The translations under genes and the position numbers were made by a program. From positions 1 to 33,808 of the forward strand of contig JAUNGS010000022.1 in NCBI GenBank assembly GCA_030524435.1: a DNA stretch of 33,808 nucleotides, given 5' to 3'. Below are positions 15,636-23,488 of this stretch, one piece after another (the first letter of the stretch is position 1; the number at the start of each line of letters is the position of its first letter). The notes beneath the pieces were generated by a model. It searched no databases, was not told where the DNA came from, and saw only the letters and a list, made by a program, of their open reading frames with translations. The DNA comes from Eubacterium sp. GTDB taxonomy: Bacteria; Bacillota; Clostridia; Eubacteriales; Eubacteriaceae.

Positions 15636-16406
15636 TTAGTTTGATATAAAGGACACACGCTGGAGGGCGATGCTCTGAAGCAGTCCATTATAGCGAGAGG
15701 TCTCCTCAGCGGAACCGGGAGAGGAGGACAGGGGTGCCAAGCTCTGGCTGCTGAGGGTTTCCTTGGCCATGGCGCCGAAAATTTGTTTCTCGGTGACACC
15801 GGCGGAGAGGGAATTGCCGTTTTGGTATTCGTCGTAGACCACCTGGATCATGGCCTCGTCCTCGTAGGTGACGCTGAGCCTGCCCCGGATGCCCTGGGCG
15901 TCGGGCTGGGACTCGGCGGTGTAGGTCTGGGGGTAGGCGTCGGTGGTGATGAGGGCGGTATCCCCCGAGGCCGCAGCCTTTAGGATACAGTCTCCCAGGG
16001 CCTTAAAGACGTCGGTGGTCTGGGTGGCGCCGGTGACGGCGTCGAATTCGGTGGACTGCCCCTCGATGAAGCTGCTGTAGAGCTGGGTGTAGATCTGATT
16101 CAGGCTTTTGTCGGCCCCCTCCCATCTTGTGTCGGGACGGCGGCTGCCCTGGGCGTCGATTTCCTCGAAGCTCACCTTGGTGATGATGCCCTGGTGAACC
16201 TCGGCGGTCAGGCGGCTGCCGTAGCCCTGGGGGCTTAAATAGGCGCTGGCGGCGGTGTAGGTGCCGTCCTGAAGGGCCGTGTCTGCCTGGGAGGACAGGG
16301 AGGCGTCGGACAGGACGTCGGCGGGATTGGACAAATCGGTGCAGCCGCAGAGCACAAGCAAAAAGGCGGCGCAGAGCACAACCAGGTAAGAGCGCAGGCT
16401 TTTCAT
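15636..16406 (-). CDS. FMN-binding domain lipoprotein
   Basis: This is a 256-residue lipoprotein exported across the membrane. The signal peptide (SYLVVLCAAFLLVLCGC) ends with a lipobox Cys at residue 22. Residues about 45-140 form an FMN_bind domain with FDAVTGATQTT. Thr128 in this D-x-V-[ST]-G-A-T motif is the expected site of covalent FMN attachment by an ApbE-type flavin transferase. The second half (GRLSVTYEDEAMIQVVYDEY...) looks like a degenerate second copy, reminiscent of the two-domain lipoprotein PplA of extracellular electron transfer. It starts 7 nt after the stop of the pyrophosphatase gene with a poor ribosome binding site, so it is probably translationally coupled. No apbE gene is visible here. 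Confidence 0.82.
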   Translation of the reverse strand: MKSLRSYLVVLCAAFLLVLCGCTDLSNPADVLSDASLSSQADTALQDGTYTAASAYLSPQGYGSRLTAEVHQGIITKVSFEEIDAQGSRRPDTRWEGADKSLNQIYTQLYSSFIEGQSTEFDAVTGATQTTDVFKALGDCILKAAASGDTALITTDAYPQTYTAESQPDAQGIRGRLSVTYEDEAMIQVVYDEYQNGNSLSAGVTEKQIFGAMAKETLSSQSLAPLSSSPGSAEETSRYNGLLQSIALQRVSFISN

Positions 16407-16413
16407 GGCGGAC

Positions 16414-18036
16414 CTACATGGCAGAAGCGTTCATCAGCGGCGGGATGACCTGCTTCTTGCGGGAGAAAACGCCGGGGAAGAACTTGCTGATATCCTCGGC
16501 GCCGATGCCGAAGGCCGCCTCGGCCAGCTTGCGGGCCCTGCCGGCCACCAGGATCTCGCTGCCCCCCATGATGATATCCGTCACCATCAGCAGTGCCAAA
16601 TCGAAGTCCTCGGATTTGCAGGAGGCCTCCATGGCCGAGAGCACCGGCTTGAGCTGCTTGAACATGCCCTTGAAGTCGCCGGTGTTGATCTGGGAGACCA
16701 TGACCTTGTAATCCCCCATGGTAAAGCGCTTGCGGTCTGCGGAGATGATTTCCTCGGGGGTCATTTCCCCCAGGTTGCTGCCGGCGATGAGCATCCGCTC
16801 GCCGTAGGTCTTGAGATCCACCCCGGCGATGTCAGCCAAGCGGCGGGCTGTGGTCTCGTCGAGGTCGGTGCAGGTGGGGGAGTTAAACAGCAGGGTGTCG
16901 GAGATGATGGCCGACAGCATGAGGCCGGCCATGGCCTTGGGGATGGGCACCTGCTTTTCGTCGTACATCTTGGCGACGATGGTGCAGGTACAGCCCACGG
17001 GCTCGATGCGCAGGTACAGGGGGGCAGAGGTCTGGATTTCGGCGACGCGGTGGTGGTCGATGACCTCCACGATTTCCGCCTCGTCGATGCCCCGGATGGA
17101 CTGCCCCCGCTCGTTGTGGTCCACCAGGATGACCCGTTTGCGCTGATAATCCATCAGGCTGCTCTTGGTGATGGAGGTTAAAACCCGGTTGTTTTCATCC
17201 ACCACGGGGAAACGAGTATGGTCGGAGGTCATCATGTTCTCCTTGACGTCGTCCAGGGTTTCGTAGGACACAAAGTACTCCAGCTTTTTGCGCTGGACAA
17301 AGTTTTTGATGGGGATGACCTGGGTCATCAGGCGGATGACCTCGAAGGGGGATTTTTCAGACAGCAGAACCATGCCGTCGTAGTCCGCGGGAATTTTGGG
17401 CACGACATCTTCGGGGGTGTGGGAGATGATGATGTTTTTGGCGCCGTTTTTAAAGCATTTGCTCAGGGAGCCGTCGTTGAGGGCTGTGACGATGAAATCG
17501 TCGGGCTTTAAGGGCTGTCCCTCGGTGAGCTCGGTGTTGGTGTGAAGAATGCCCGTGACCACCTCCTGGGGAATTTGGCCGATGACCCTGGCGTCTAAAA
17601 CCTCAATGATATTTTTGTAGGGGGTTTTAGAATCTCTGAGAATCGTTTTTTCGTAGGGGTTGGTGTAGGCCTGGATGATATCCGGCAGGGAGATGATGCC
17701 CAAAAGCTTTTTTTCATGATCGACCACGGGCAGCGACCGGCCAGGGTTGGAAATGATTTGAGCCATGGTTTTTAAAACTGAGGTGTCCTCGGTGACCATG
17801 GAGAAATTTCTGAAGTGAAGATCGGAAACCTGGGGCTTGACGCTGGTGATCTTTTCCGGCGGCTCGACGCCGAAGTAGTCCAGTACAAACTGGGTTTCCT
17901 TGTTGATCTTTCCGAGACGTCCGGCGACGACATTTTTATCGCCAAGACTTTTTTTCAGGTTGGTGTAGGCCAGGGCGGCACAGATGGAATCGGTGTCGGG
18001 ATTTTGGTGGCCAAAAATATATGTCATCTGGTTCAT
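16414..18036 (-). CDS. ppaC: Manganese-dependent inorganic pyrophosphatase with CBS and DRTGG domains (family II)
   Basis: This 540-residue family II pyrophosphatase hydrolyses PPi to 2 Pi. The catalytic DHH domain is split. FGHQNPDTDSICAALAY at the N-terminus and ILVDHNERGQ ... EVIDHHR after residue 300 supply the metal ligands. The DHHA2 domain carries the substrate-binding SRKKQVIPP near the C-terminus. Inserted between are CBS1 (residues about 72-130, SLPVVDHEKKLLGIISLPD), a DRTGG domain (about 140-245) and CBS2 (RFPVVDENNRVLTSI). In known CBS-PPases these bind AMP/ADP as inhibitors and ATP or diadenosine polyphosphates as activators. The start has AAGGAG at 8 nt. The presence of ppdK in the same window makes nucleotide control of PPi hydrolysis physiologically sensible. 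Confidence 0.95.
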   Translation of the reverse strand: MNQMTYIFGHQNPDTDSICAALAYTNLKKSLGDKNVVAGRLGKINKETQFVLDYFGVEPPEKITSVKPQVSDLHFRNFSMVTEDTSVLKTMAQIISNPGRSLPVVDHEKKLLGIISLPDIIQAYTNPYEKTILRDSKTPYKNIIEVLDARVIGQIPQEVVTGILHTNTELTEGQPLKPDDFIVTALNDGSLSKCFKNGAKNIIISHTPEDVVPKIPADYDGMVLLSEKSPFEVIRLMTQVIPIKNFVQRKKLEYFVSYETLDDVKENMMTSDHTRFPVVDENNRVLTSITKSSLMDYQRKRVILVDHNERGQSIRGIDEAEIVEVIDHHRVAEIQTSAPLYLRIEPVGCTCTIVAKMYDEKQVPIPKAMAGLMLSAIISDTLLFNSPTCTDLDETTARRLADIAGVDLKTYGERMLIAGSNLGEMTPEEIISADRKRFTMGDYKVMVSQINTGDFKGMFKQLKPVLSAMEASCKSEDFDLALLMVTDIIMGGSEILVAGRARKLAEAAFGIGAEDISKFFPGVFSRKKQVIPPLMNASAM

Positions 18037-18211
18037 GTACTAAACTCCTTTTGACCTTATACTAGCATATTCATGGGAAAAAATCTATGTATTCAGGGCA
18101 AAATGCCGGGAGATTCAAGAAATTAACATAGATTTAACATGGATTGGCTTGAAATTTAAAGGGAGATGTCAAAGATATATTATGAATGACAAATTTTGGA
18201 AGATGATGCAC

Positions 18212-18251
18212 AAAAAAATACAGCCTGCGGTGACGGGACAGGGCAGGCTGT
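18212..18251 (-). terminator. Intrinsic terminator of the GntR-ABC operon
   Basis: On the minus strand ACAGCCTGC pairs with GCAGGCTGT and is followed by ATTTTTTT. It lies about 28 bp after the permease stop codon. Confidence 0.85.
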
Positions 18252-18278
18252 TTTGGGTCAAGGAGATAAGGGGAAGCG

Positions 18279-18917
18279 TTACAAATCCTTGCGGGTAAAA
18301 ATTCTTACGGCGATGCCAAAGGAGAGGGGCAGACAGCCCGCAGTCGCCAGAACAAGTAGGGCTCCCAGGGGGAGGACACCTGCGGGGATGAGGGCAGAAA
18401 GCCCTCCGAACACGGATTCCAGGGTGGGGCCCAAAAGGACAAAGAGCAGCACGGGAATCAGCACGACGAGGGTGAAGAGATACCTGGATTTCTCCACGCC
18501 GAATTGATAGATCAAGGGGATGATCACTGACAGTAAAATCAGGGCGGTGCCCAGGGCAGCGGCGAGGCTGGGGACAAGCGATGCCAGAGACAGACCCAGG
18601 GCCAGGCAGACCAGCAGATTGACGAGGCCCAAAGTCAGGCTGAGACCCAGGGTTAAAATTAGGGCGAAGAGGTACTTGGCGGCCACCAGATTTTTTCGGG
18701 TAAAGGGAAAGCAGGCCGACAGCTCCGCCCAGTGGACCGCCTCGTCGTAGCTGAAGCTGGAGATGACCACAATCACCGACATGAAGGTGACCACAGCGGT
18801 GATGACGCCAGAATCCTGGTAGAGGGTGGCCATAAGGAGAAAAAACACAGCCAGGCCGGCGAAGATTTTGGCATATTGTCTTAAGGAAAGCAGTTCTTTG
18901 ATCAGTAAGCCCTTCAT
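18279..18917 (-). CDS. ABC-2 type transporter permease
   Basis: This is a 212-residue integral membrane protein with about six hydrophobic segments (IFAGLAVFFLLMATLY, VVTFMSVIVVISSFS, and so on). It starts with the MKGLLIKELLSLRQY pattern typical of the small ABC2_membrane_5-type permeases. Its ATG overlaps the end of the ATPase gene by 4 nt (ATGA), so the two are translationally coupled. With the ATPase it forms an exporter regulated by the GntR protein at the head of the operon. Such YtrA-type systems often respond to cell-envelope stress or peptide antibiotics. The substrate here is not known. Confidence 0.88.
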   Translation of the reverse strand: MKGLLIKELLSLRQYAKIFAGLAVFFLLMATLYQDSGVITAVVTFMSVIVVISSFSYDEAVHWAELSACFPFTRKNLVAAKYLFALILTLGLSLTLGLVNLLVCLALGLSLASLVPSLAAALGTALILLSVIIPLIYQFGVEKSRYLFTLVVLIPVLLFVLLGPTLESVFGGLSALIPAGVLPLGALLVLATAGCLPLSFGIAVRIFTRKDL

Positions 18918-19777
18918 GAGCGGTCTCCTTTCGTGTAAAACAGCATGATATCCTCCAGGGTGGGCACGTCGACGATGGTGTCGGGAAAGTGGCGCTTAAA
19001 AGGCCCTGGGTCTTTGATCAGGGCCTCCACCCCGAAGCTAAAGCGGCGCAGGCCCACCAGATCATCTCCCAAATCCAGGGCTGAAAATTGCTGGGCGGAG
19101 CATTTTAAGAGGCCGTGGCCTTCAATGAGGTCGTCCTTGGTTTCGCTGCACAAAATTTTCCCCTGGTGGATAAAGGTGATGTAGTCGGCGATTTTTTCCA
19201 AATCGCTGGTGATATGGCTGGAAATCAAAATAGAATGGCCTTCGTCGGCGATGAAGGCCTGAAAGAGATCCAGGATTTCACTGCGGACAATGGGGTCCAG
19301 GCCGGTGGTGGCCTCGTCTAGAATCAAGAGCTCCGGCCGGTGGGCCAGGGCGGTGATGATAAACAGCTTCATTTTCATGCCCTTGGAAAAGACCTTGATT
19401 TTTTTGTCTTTGGGAAGGCCGAAGCGGGCGCAGTGGTCAAAGAAAAGGGCAGAATCCCAGCTGGGGTAAATGTTTTTCATGATGGCGTTGAGATCCTTGG
19501 GGGAGAAATCCGGCGGGAAGCTCTGGTCTGCCAGGACGACGCCGGTTCTGGCCTTGAAGTGGCCCTCGCCGGCGACATTGTCCTGCCCCAGAACGCAGAT
19601 GCTGCCGCCGTCTCGGTGAATCAAATTTAAGATGGCCTTGATGACGGTGGTTTTGCCAGCCCCGTTTTCCCCGATGAAGCCCATGATGCTTCCCGCCGGA
19701 AGGCTGAAGCTGACGTCCTTCAGGGAAAAATCCTTGTAGTGCTTTGTCAGATTTTTGATTTCAATGGCATAATTCAT
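18914..19777 (-). CDS. ABC transporter ATP-binding protein (YtrB-like)
   Basis: This is a 287-residue ATPase of an ABC-2 exporter. Walker A is GENGAGKTT. The signature region is unusual, FSKGMKMKLFIITALAH in place of LSGGQ, as is common in YtrB/BcrA relatives. Walker B is LLILDEATTGLDP, and the switch histidine is in LISSHITSDLEKIADYI. The residues after about 210 form a C-terminal extension typical of this group. Its start overlaps the GntR stop codon by one base (TAATG), and its stop overlaps the permease start. The three genes are therefore one tightly coupled operon. Confidence 0.93.
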   Translation of the reverse strand: MNYAIEIKNLTKHYKDFSLKDVSFSLPAGSIMGFIGENGAGKTTVIKAILNLIHRDGGSICVLGQDNVAGEGHFKARTGVVLADQSFPPDFSPKDLNAIMKNIYPSWDSALFFDHCARFGLPKDKKIKVFSKGMKMKLFIITALAHRPELLILDEATTGLDPIVRSEILDLFQAFIADEGHSILISSHITSDLEKIADYITFIHQGKILCSETKDDLIEGHGLLKCSAQQFSALDLGDDLVGLRRFSFGVEALIKDPGPFKRHFPDTIVDVPTLEDIMLFYTKGDRS

Positions 19778-20154
19778 TAGCTTTCTCCTTTGTAGATCAG
19801 AGTGAGGGTCTCGACGAGCTCCTGGAGATCCAGGCCTGCAGCCCGGGACAGCTCGACGGCCGCCTCCAGGTGAGCCTCCAGGCGGCGCAGATTTTCCTCC
19901 AGGAGAAAATCTGTGTTTTGACTTGCCACAAAGCTGCCCTTGCCGGGGATGGTTTCGATGAAGCCCGCCTGCTCTAGGTCGCTGTAGGCCCGCTTGGTGG
20001 TGATGACGCTGATGCGCAGCTCCCGGGCCAGAAGCCTGATGGAGGGCAGGGCGTCGCCGGGGGCCAGCTCGCCGCCGATGATCTTGTTTTTAATTTGGGT
20101 TGCGATTTGCTCGTAAATGGGCTTCCCGCTATTGTTGCTGATGAGAATATCCAT
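19777..20154 (-). CDS. GntR-family regulator, YtrA subfamily
   Basis: This is a 125-residue short GntR regulator. The winged HTH is typical (PIYEQIATQIKNKIIGGELA, then GDALPSIRLLARELRISVIT and TTKRAYSDLEQAGFI), and the C-terminal segment of about 40 residues is the small helical dimerisation region that defines the YtrA group. The open frame extends 23 codons further upstream. ATG 20154 has AAAGGAG at proper spacing, and the extension would run over the promoter, so this start is preferred. YtrA-type proteins repress their own operon, here GntR-ATPase-permease. A dyad covering the promoter at 20168-20199 is the likely operator. Confidence 0.92.
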   Translation of the reverse strand: MDILISNNSGKPIYEQIATQIKNKIIGGELAPGDALPSIRLLARELRISVITTKRAYSDLEQAGFIETIPGKGSFVASQNTDFLLEENLRRLEAHLEAAVELSRAAGLDLQELVETLTLIYKGES

Positions 20155-20167
20155 GGATGCTCCTTTG

Positions 20168-20199
20168 ATTATACTGTATATATACGATATGAACAGTAT
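20168..20199 (-). promoter_or_regulatory. Promoter with overlapping operator dyad of the GntR-ABC operon
   Basis: On the minus strand TATAAT (20173-20168) lies 14 nt before the start codon, with a weak -35-like TGTTCA (20195-20190) 16 nt upstream. The inverted repeat ATACTGT (20171-20177) and ACAGTAT (20193-20199), with alternating T/A sequence between, is centred at 20185 and covers both promoter elements. This is as expected for autorepression by the YtrA-type regulator. Confidence 0.66.
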
Positions 20200-20247
20200 A
20201 TACGCAATAGACACAGCTGTCAAGGGAGAAAGGAAAAATAGTGAAAA

Positions 20248-20273
20248 TAAAAAAAGCCCGGCAGCAGCCGGGG
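20248..20273 (-). terminator. Intrinsic terminator of gldA
   Basis: On the minus strand CCCGGC-TGCT-GCCGGG is followed by CTTTTTTTATTTT. It lies about 55 bp beyond the gldA stop codon. Confidence 0.85.
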
Positions 20274-20327
20274 CCAGAGGAAGGATATCCCCTGGCTGGG
20301 TATAAGCTGTGGATAAAAAACCACTTT

Positions 20328-21449
20328 TTATTTTGCCTCCGTCTGGCGGTGATGCCTGCCCAGGGCGTCGGCGGCCAGGATGGCGTCGTAGAGAATGTCC
20401 TCGGTGATGGTGACGGGCTCCGCCACGATGTGCTTGGCCGCAGAGGCCCGCCGGGCCACCAGCCGCAGGTCTGCCTCTGTGGGATCGGTCAGGCCGATGT
20501 CCGCCAGGGTGGTGGGCAGGCCGACGCTTTCAGAGAAGTTCAGGACGGTTTCGATTTCTTCGGAGGGTCTGTTTTCCAAAACCAGCTGGCAGAGGGTGCC
20601 AAAGGCCACGATTTCGCCGTGGGTGTATCTGCGGCAGGCCTCGAGGGCCGAGAAGCCGCTGTTGTAGGAGTGGGCGGCGGCGCAGCCCACGCATTCCACC
20701 CCCAGACCGCTGAGGAGGGTGTTGGCCTCGATGATGTTTTCCAGGGCCTCGGTGACGACGCCCCGCTCTGCGGCCAGCTTGGCCTTGAGGCCGTCCTCCA
20801 GGAGCACCTGGTAGCACAGCTCGGAGACCGCCATCCCCGCCAGGGTGGTTTTGTAGCCCTTGCCGATGCGGTTGGCGGTGTTGGATTCCAGGTGGGCCCG
20901 GGCTTCAAAGTAGGTGGACAGGGCGTCGCCCATGCCGGAGACCAGCAGGCGGATGGGGGCGGTGACGATGACCTTGGAGTCCACCAGAATCAGGTCCGGG
21001 TTTTTCTTAAAGTAGATGGTTTCATCGTGGACGCCCTCGGGGGTGTAGGTGACCGAGAGGGCCGAGGTGGGGGCGTCGGTGGCAGCGGAGGTGGGGGCGA
21101 TGATGATGGCCGACTGGGTCTGGATGCCGGTGTACTTGGCGGCGTCGATGGTTTTGCCGCCGCCGACGCCAACGACGACGTCGCAGCCGGCCTCCTTGGC
21201 CAGGGCGCTGAGGCGGCTTAACTCCGCCTTGGTGGTCTGGCCCCCGAAGACGGCGCAGACGATCTCCAGGTCGCCGCCTGCAAAGGCGGCCTCAAATTTT
21301 TCCGAGAGGCTTTTGAAAAAATAGGGATCGATGATGGCAAAAACCCGGCTGCCGAAATCGGCGGCGTAGTCCTTTAAATGATCCAGTACGCCGCAGCCCT
21401 GGATGTAGCGGCTGGGGCTGCCGAAGGCGCGGGTGGTTGTGGTTAGCAT
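20328..21449 (-). CDS. gldA: Glycerol dehydrogenase (iron/zinc-containing alcohol dehydrogenase superfamily)
   Basis: This 373-residue NAD-dependent enzyme oxidises glycerol to dihydroxyacetone, or works in reverse or on related diols. The N-terminal dinucleotide-binding domain contains VVGVGGGKTIDAAKY. APTSAATDAPTSALSV is the conserved substrate/NAD region. The catalytic metal ligands are in SGMGDALSTYFEAR (Asp), CAAAHSYNSGF (His) and YTHGEIVAFG (His). Length matches GldA. The ribosome binding site AGGAGG lies 12 nt before the ATG, slightly long. No dihydroxyacetone kinase or glycerol facilitator is adjacent, so its pathway partner must be elsewhere. It is monocistronic and divergent from the symporter gene. 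Confidence 0.95.
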   Translation of the reverse strand: MLTTTTRAFGSPSRYIQGCGVLDHLKDYAADFGSRVFAIIDPYFFKSLSEKFEAAFAGGDLEIVCAVFGGQTTKAELSRLSALAKEAGCDVVVGVGGGKTIDAAKYTGIQTQSAIIIAPTSAATDAPTSALSVTYTPEGVHDETIYFKKNPDLILVDSKVIVTAPIRLLVSGMGDALSTYFEARAHLESNTANRIGKGYKTTLAGMAVSELCYQVLLEDGLKAKLAAERGVVTEALENIIEANTLLSGLGVECVGCAAAHSYNSGFSALEACRRYTHGEIVAFGTLCQLVLENRPSEEIETVLNFSESVGLPTTLADIGLTDPTEADLRLVARRASAAKHIVAEPVTITEDILYDAILAADALGRHHRQTEAK

Positions 21450-21493
21450 GGTGTATTTAGTCCTCCTGCATTCTAAGTTTATTGTGATAATTT

Positions 21494-21502
21494 ATTATAC
21501 CA
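21494..21502 (-). promoter_or_regulatory. Extended -10 promoter of gldA
   Basis: On the minus strand the sequence is TGG followed by consensus TATAAT (21499-21494), with no clear -35 at normal spacing. It lies about 45 bp from the gldA start codon. Confidence 0.6.
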
Positions 21503-21534
21503 CAGGGGTCAACGAGATTTTAAACAATCAGCGT

Positions 21535-21563
21535 TTGCAGAAACCTTTTTTCTCTGGTATACT
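21535..21563 (+). promoter_or_regulatory. Promoter of the symporter gene
   Basis: TTGCAG (21535-21540), a 17-nt spacer, then TATACT (21558-21563), with an extended -10 TG at 21555-21556. Confidence 0.75.
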
Positions 21564-21606
21564 AAAAAACTATATGTTAAGAAATCTTTAAGGAGGACGT
21601 TTATCG

Positions 21607-22977
21607 ATGAAACGTGAGAAATTTTCATCCCGGCTGGGATTTATTTTGATCTCTGCGGGATGCTCCATTGGCCTGGGGAATGTCTGGCGCTTTCCCTATA
21701 TCACAGGCCAGTACGGCGGCGCGGCCTTCGTGCTGATTTACCTGTTCTTTTTGCTGGTTTTGGGCCTGCCGATTATGGTCATGGAATTTTCGGTGGGGCG
21801 GGCCAGCCAGAAAAGTGCCGCCCTGTCCTTTGACGTCTTGGAACCCAAAGGCACCAAGTGGCACTGGTACAAATACGGCGCCATGGCCGGCAACTACCTG
21901 CTGATGATGTTCTACACCACCATCGGCGGCTGGATGGTACTGTATTTTCTAAAAATGGCCCGCGGCGAGTTTACGGGTCTGGATCAGGCCGGGGTTCAGG
22001 GGGTCTTTGGTGATATGCTGGCCGATCCTCTGGTGATGTTCATCGCCATGGTCTTTGTGGTGTTTGTCTGCTTTGGCATCTGCATCAAGGGCCTCCAGGA
22101 CGGCGTTGAAAAGATCACCAAGGTCATGATGGTCAGCCTGCTGATTTTAATGCTGGCCCTGGCCATCCGCTCTGTCACCCTGGCCGGCGGCCAGGAGGGC
22201 CTGAAATTTTACCTTTACCCCGATTTCGGCAAGATGGTTGAAAACGGCCTCTCCGAGGCGATCTTTGCCGCCATGGGCCAGTCCTTCTTTACCCTGAGCC
22301 TGGGCATCGGCGCCATCGCCATCTTCGGCAGCTACATCGACAAACAGCGCAGCCTCACCGGGGAGGCGGTCTGCATCACCCTTCTGGACACCTTTGTGGC
22401 GCTGATGGCGGGCTTTATCATCTTCCCGGCCTGCTTTGCCTACAACGTCAATCCCGACAGCGGCCCGAATCTGATCTTCATCACCCTGCCCAACGTCTTC
22501 AACGCCATGGGCGGCGGCAGGCTCTGGGGGGCCCTGTTCTTCGTGTTCATGGCCTTTGCGGCCCTGTCCACCATCATCGCGGTTTTTGAGAACATCATCT
22601 CCTTTGCCATCGACCTGACGGGCTGCAGCCGAAAAAAGGCGGTTTTGGTCAACTTCTTTGTGATTGTGATTCTGTCTCTGCCCTGTGTCTTTGGCTACAA
22701 TCTTTTAAGCGGCATCCAGCCCTTGGGCTCTGGCAGCACGATTTTAGATTTGGAGGACTTCATCGTCAGCAACAACCTGCTGCCCTTGGGCAGTCTGGTT
22801 TACCTGCTGTTTTGTACCAGCCGCTATGGCTGGGGCTGGGATAATTTCACCCTGGAGGCCAACGCCGGGGAGGGGCTGAAATTCCCCAAAGCCGTGCGTT
22901 TCTACGTCTCCTATATTCTGCCCCTGATCGTTTTGTTTATCTTCGTCCAGGGCTATGTCAGCAAATTCTTTGGCTAG
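21607..22977 (+). CDS. Sodium:neurotransmitter symporter (NSS/SNF) family transporter
   Basis: This 456-residue secondary transporter couples Na+ entry to uptake of an amino acid or related amine. TM1 contains AGCSIGLGNVWRFPYI, the unwound, sodium- and substrate-binding segment diagnostic of the family. GQYGGAAFVLIYLFFLLVLGLPIM matches TM2, and the amphipathic MEFSVGRASQKS follows. The length is close to bacterial members with 11 rather than 12 membrane helices (Tyt1-like) and shorter than LeuT. The start has AAGGAGG. It is monocistronic, ending in a bidirectional terminator. Substrate is not predictable with confidence. Confidence 0.95.
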   Translation: MKREKFSSRLGFILISAGCSIGLGNVWRFPYITGQYGGAAFVLIYLFFLLVLGLPIMVMEFSVGRASQKSAALSFDVLEPKGTKWHWYKYGAMAGNYLLMMFYTTIGGWMVLYFLKMARGEFTGLDQAGVQGVFGDMLADPLVMFIAMVFVVFVCFGICIKGLQDGVEKITKVMMVSLLILMLALAIRSVTLAGGQEGLKFYLYPDFGKMVENGLSEAIFAAMGQSFFTLSLGIGAIAIFGSYIDKQRSLTGEAVCITLLDTFVALMAGFIIFPACFAYNVNPDSGPNLIFITLPNVFNAMGGGRLWGALFFVFMAFAALSTIIAVFENIISFAIDLTGCSRKKAVLVNFFVIVILSLPCVFGYNLLSGIQPLGSGSTILDLEDFIVSNNLLPLGSLVYLLFCTSRYGWGWDNFTLEANAGEGLKFPKAVRFYVSYILPLIVLFIFVQGYVSKFFG

Positions 22978-22982
22978 GCATA

Positions 22983-23021
22983 AAAAAAAACTCGTCGGCA
23001 AGGCTGCCGGCGAGTTTTTTT
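22983..23021. terminator. Bidirectional terminator between symporter and rubredoxin-like gene
   Basis: An A run and ACTCGTCGGC pair with GCCGGCGAGT and a T run, around an AAGGCT loop. It lies immediately after the symporter stop and just before the stop of the minus-strand gene. Confidence 0.9.
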
Positions 23022-23046
23022 ACTGGCCGATGAAAAATAAAGCATC

Positions 23047-23268
23047 CTAAAACTCCCGAAAGGCCTCGGAGCCCCGTTCACACACAGGACAGCTGTAATC
23101 CTGGGGCAGGGTTTTGCCTTCGCCGTCGTACTCGTAGCCGCAGTACTGACAGCGCAGGCCGTGGTCGTCGGCGTCGTCTGCTTCGGCAAGGGCGCGCAGC
23201 TTTTCGGCGACGATGGCGTCGATTTCCTCCGGGGTCGGGGCGCTGGTTTTGGGTGTGGACTGATCCAT
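23047..23268 (-). CDS. Rubredoxin-like zinc/iron ribbon protein
   Basis: This is a small 73-residue acidic protein. The C-terminal half has two CxxC knuckles in rubredoxin context, CQYCGYEYDGEG and YSCPVCERGSEAF. The spacing between them is shorter than in classical rubredoxin (about 16 residues against roughly 30). The N-terminal 35 residues are a charged, probably helical extension (PEEIDAIVAEKLRALAEADD). It could bind Fe for electron transfer or Zn as a structural ribbon. It has a strong own promoter and AAGGAG at 7 nt from ATG. It is monocistronic, and no partner oxidoreductase is adjacent. Confidence 0.82.
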   Translation of the reverse strand: MDQSTPKTSAPTPEEIDAIVAEKLRALAEADDADDHGLRCQYCGYEYDGEGKTLPQDYSCPVCERGSEAFREF

Positions 23269-23297
23269 GGTCGTCTCCTTAAAATTTATTTTAGCAG

Positions 23298-23326
23298 ATT
23301 ATAGCAATTCTAAATTAAAAAATCAA
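23298..23326 (-). promoter_or_regulatory. Promoter of the rubredoxin-like gene
   Basis: On the minus strand TTGATT (23326-23321), 17 nt, then consensus TATAAT (23303-23298), about 30 bp from the start codon. Confidence 0.82.
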
Positions 23327-23395
23327 GGTGTTTTGAGGCCAGAAAAAAACCGGCGGCTATCCGGGCTGTTTTTTAGCTGAAATCTGGTTTTGACG

Positions 23396-23424
23396 GTGAC
23401 GGGGCCGGGGGAATATGGTATAAT
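23396..23424 (+). promoter_or_regulatory. Promoter of the PLP enzyme/methyltransferase/regulator unit
   Basis: GTGACG (23396-23401), 17 nt, then TATAAT (23419-23424), with an extended -10 TG at 23416-23417. The weaker -35 is compensated by the extended -10. Confidence 0.7.
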
Positions 23425-23488
23425 GCCTTGAAATATAAAGGGCTTTGGATAACGAGGCGACAACATGTGGAAGTTTAAGGAGAATATT

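Noticed and set aside
16405..17181. 258-residue plus-strand frame opposite the pyrophosphatase gene
   Set aside because: Antisense shadow of the DHH/DHHA2 coding sequence, with His/Gly/Asp-rich composition and no domain.
20155..20223. 23-codon upstream extension of the GntR regulator
   Set aside because: It would run through the promoter and operator, while ATG 20154 has a good ribosome binding site.
20241..21221. 326-residue plus-strand frame opposite gldA
   Set aside because: Low-complexity Gly/Val/Asp-rich antisense shadow of glycerol dehydrogenase, which has all its catalytic motifs.
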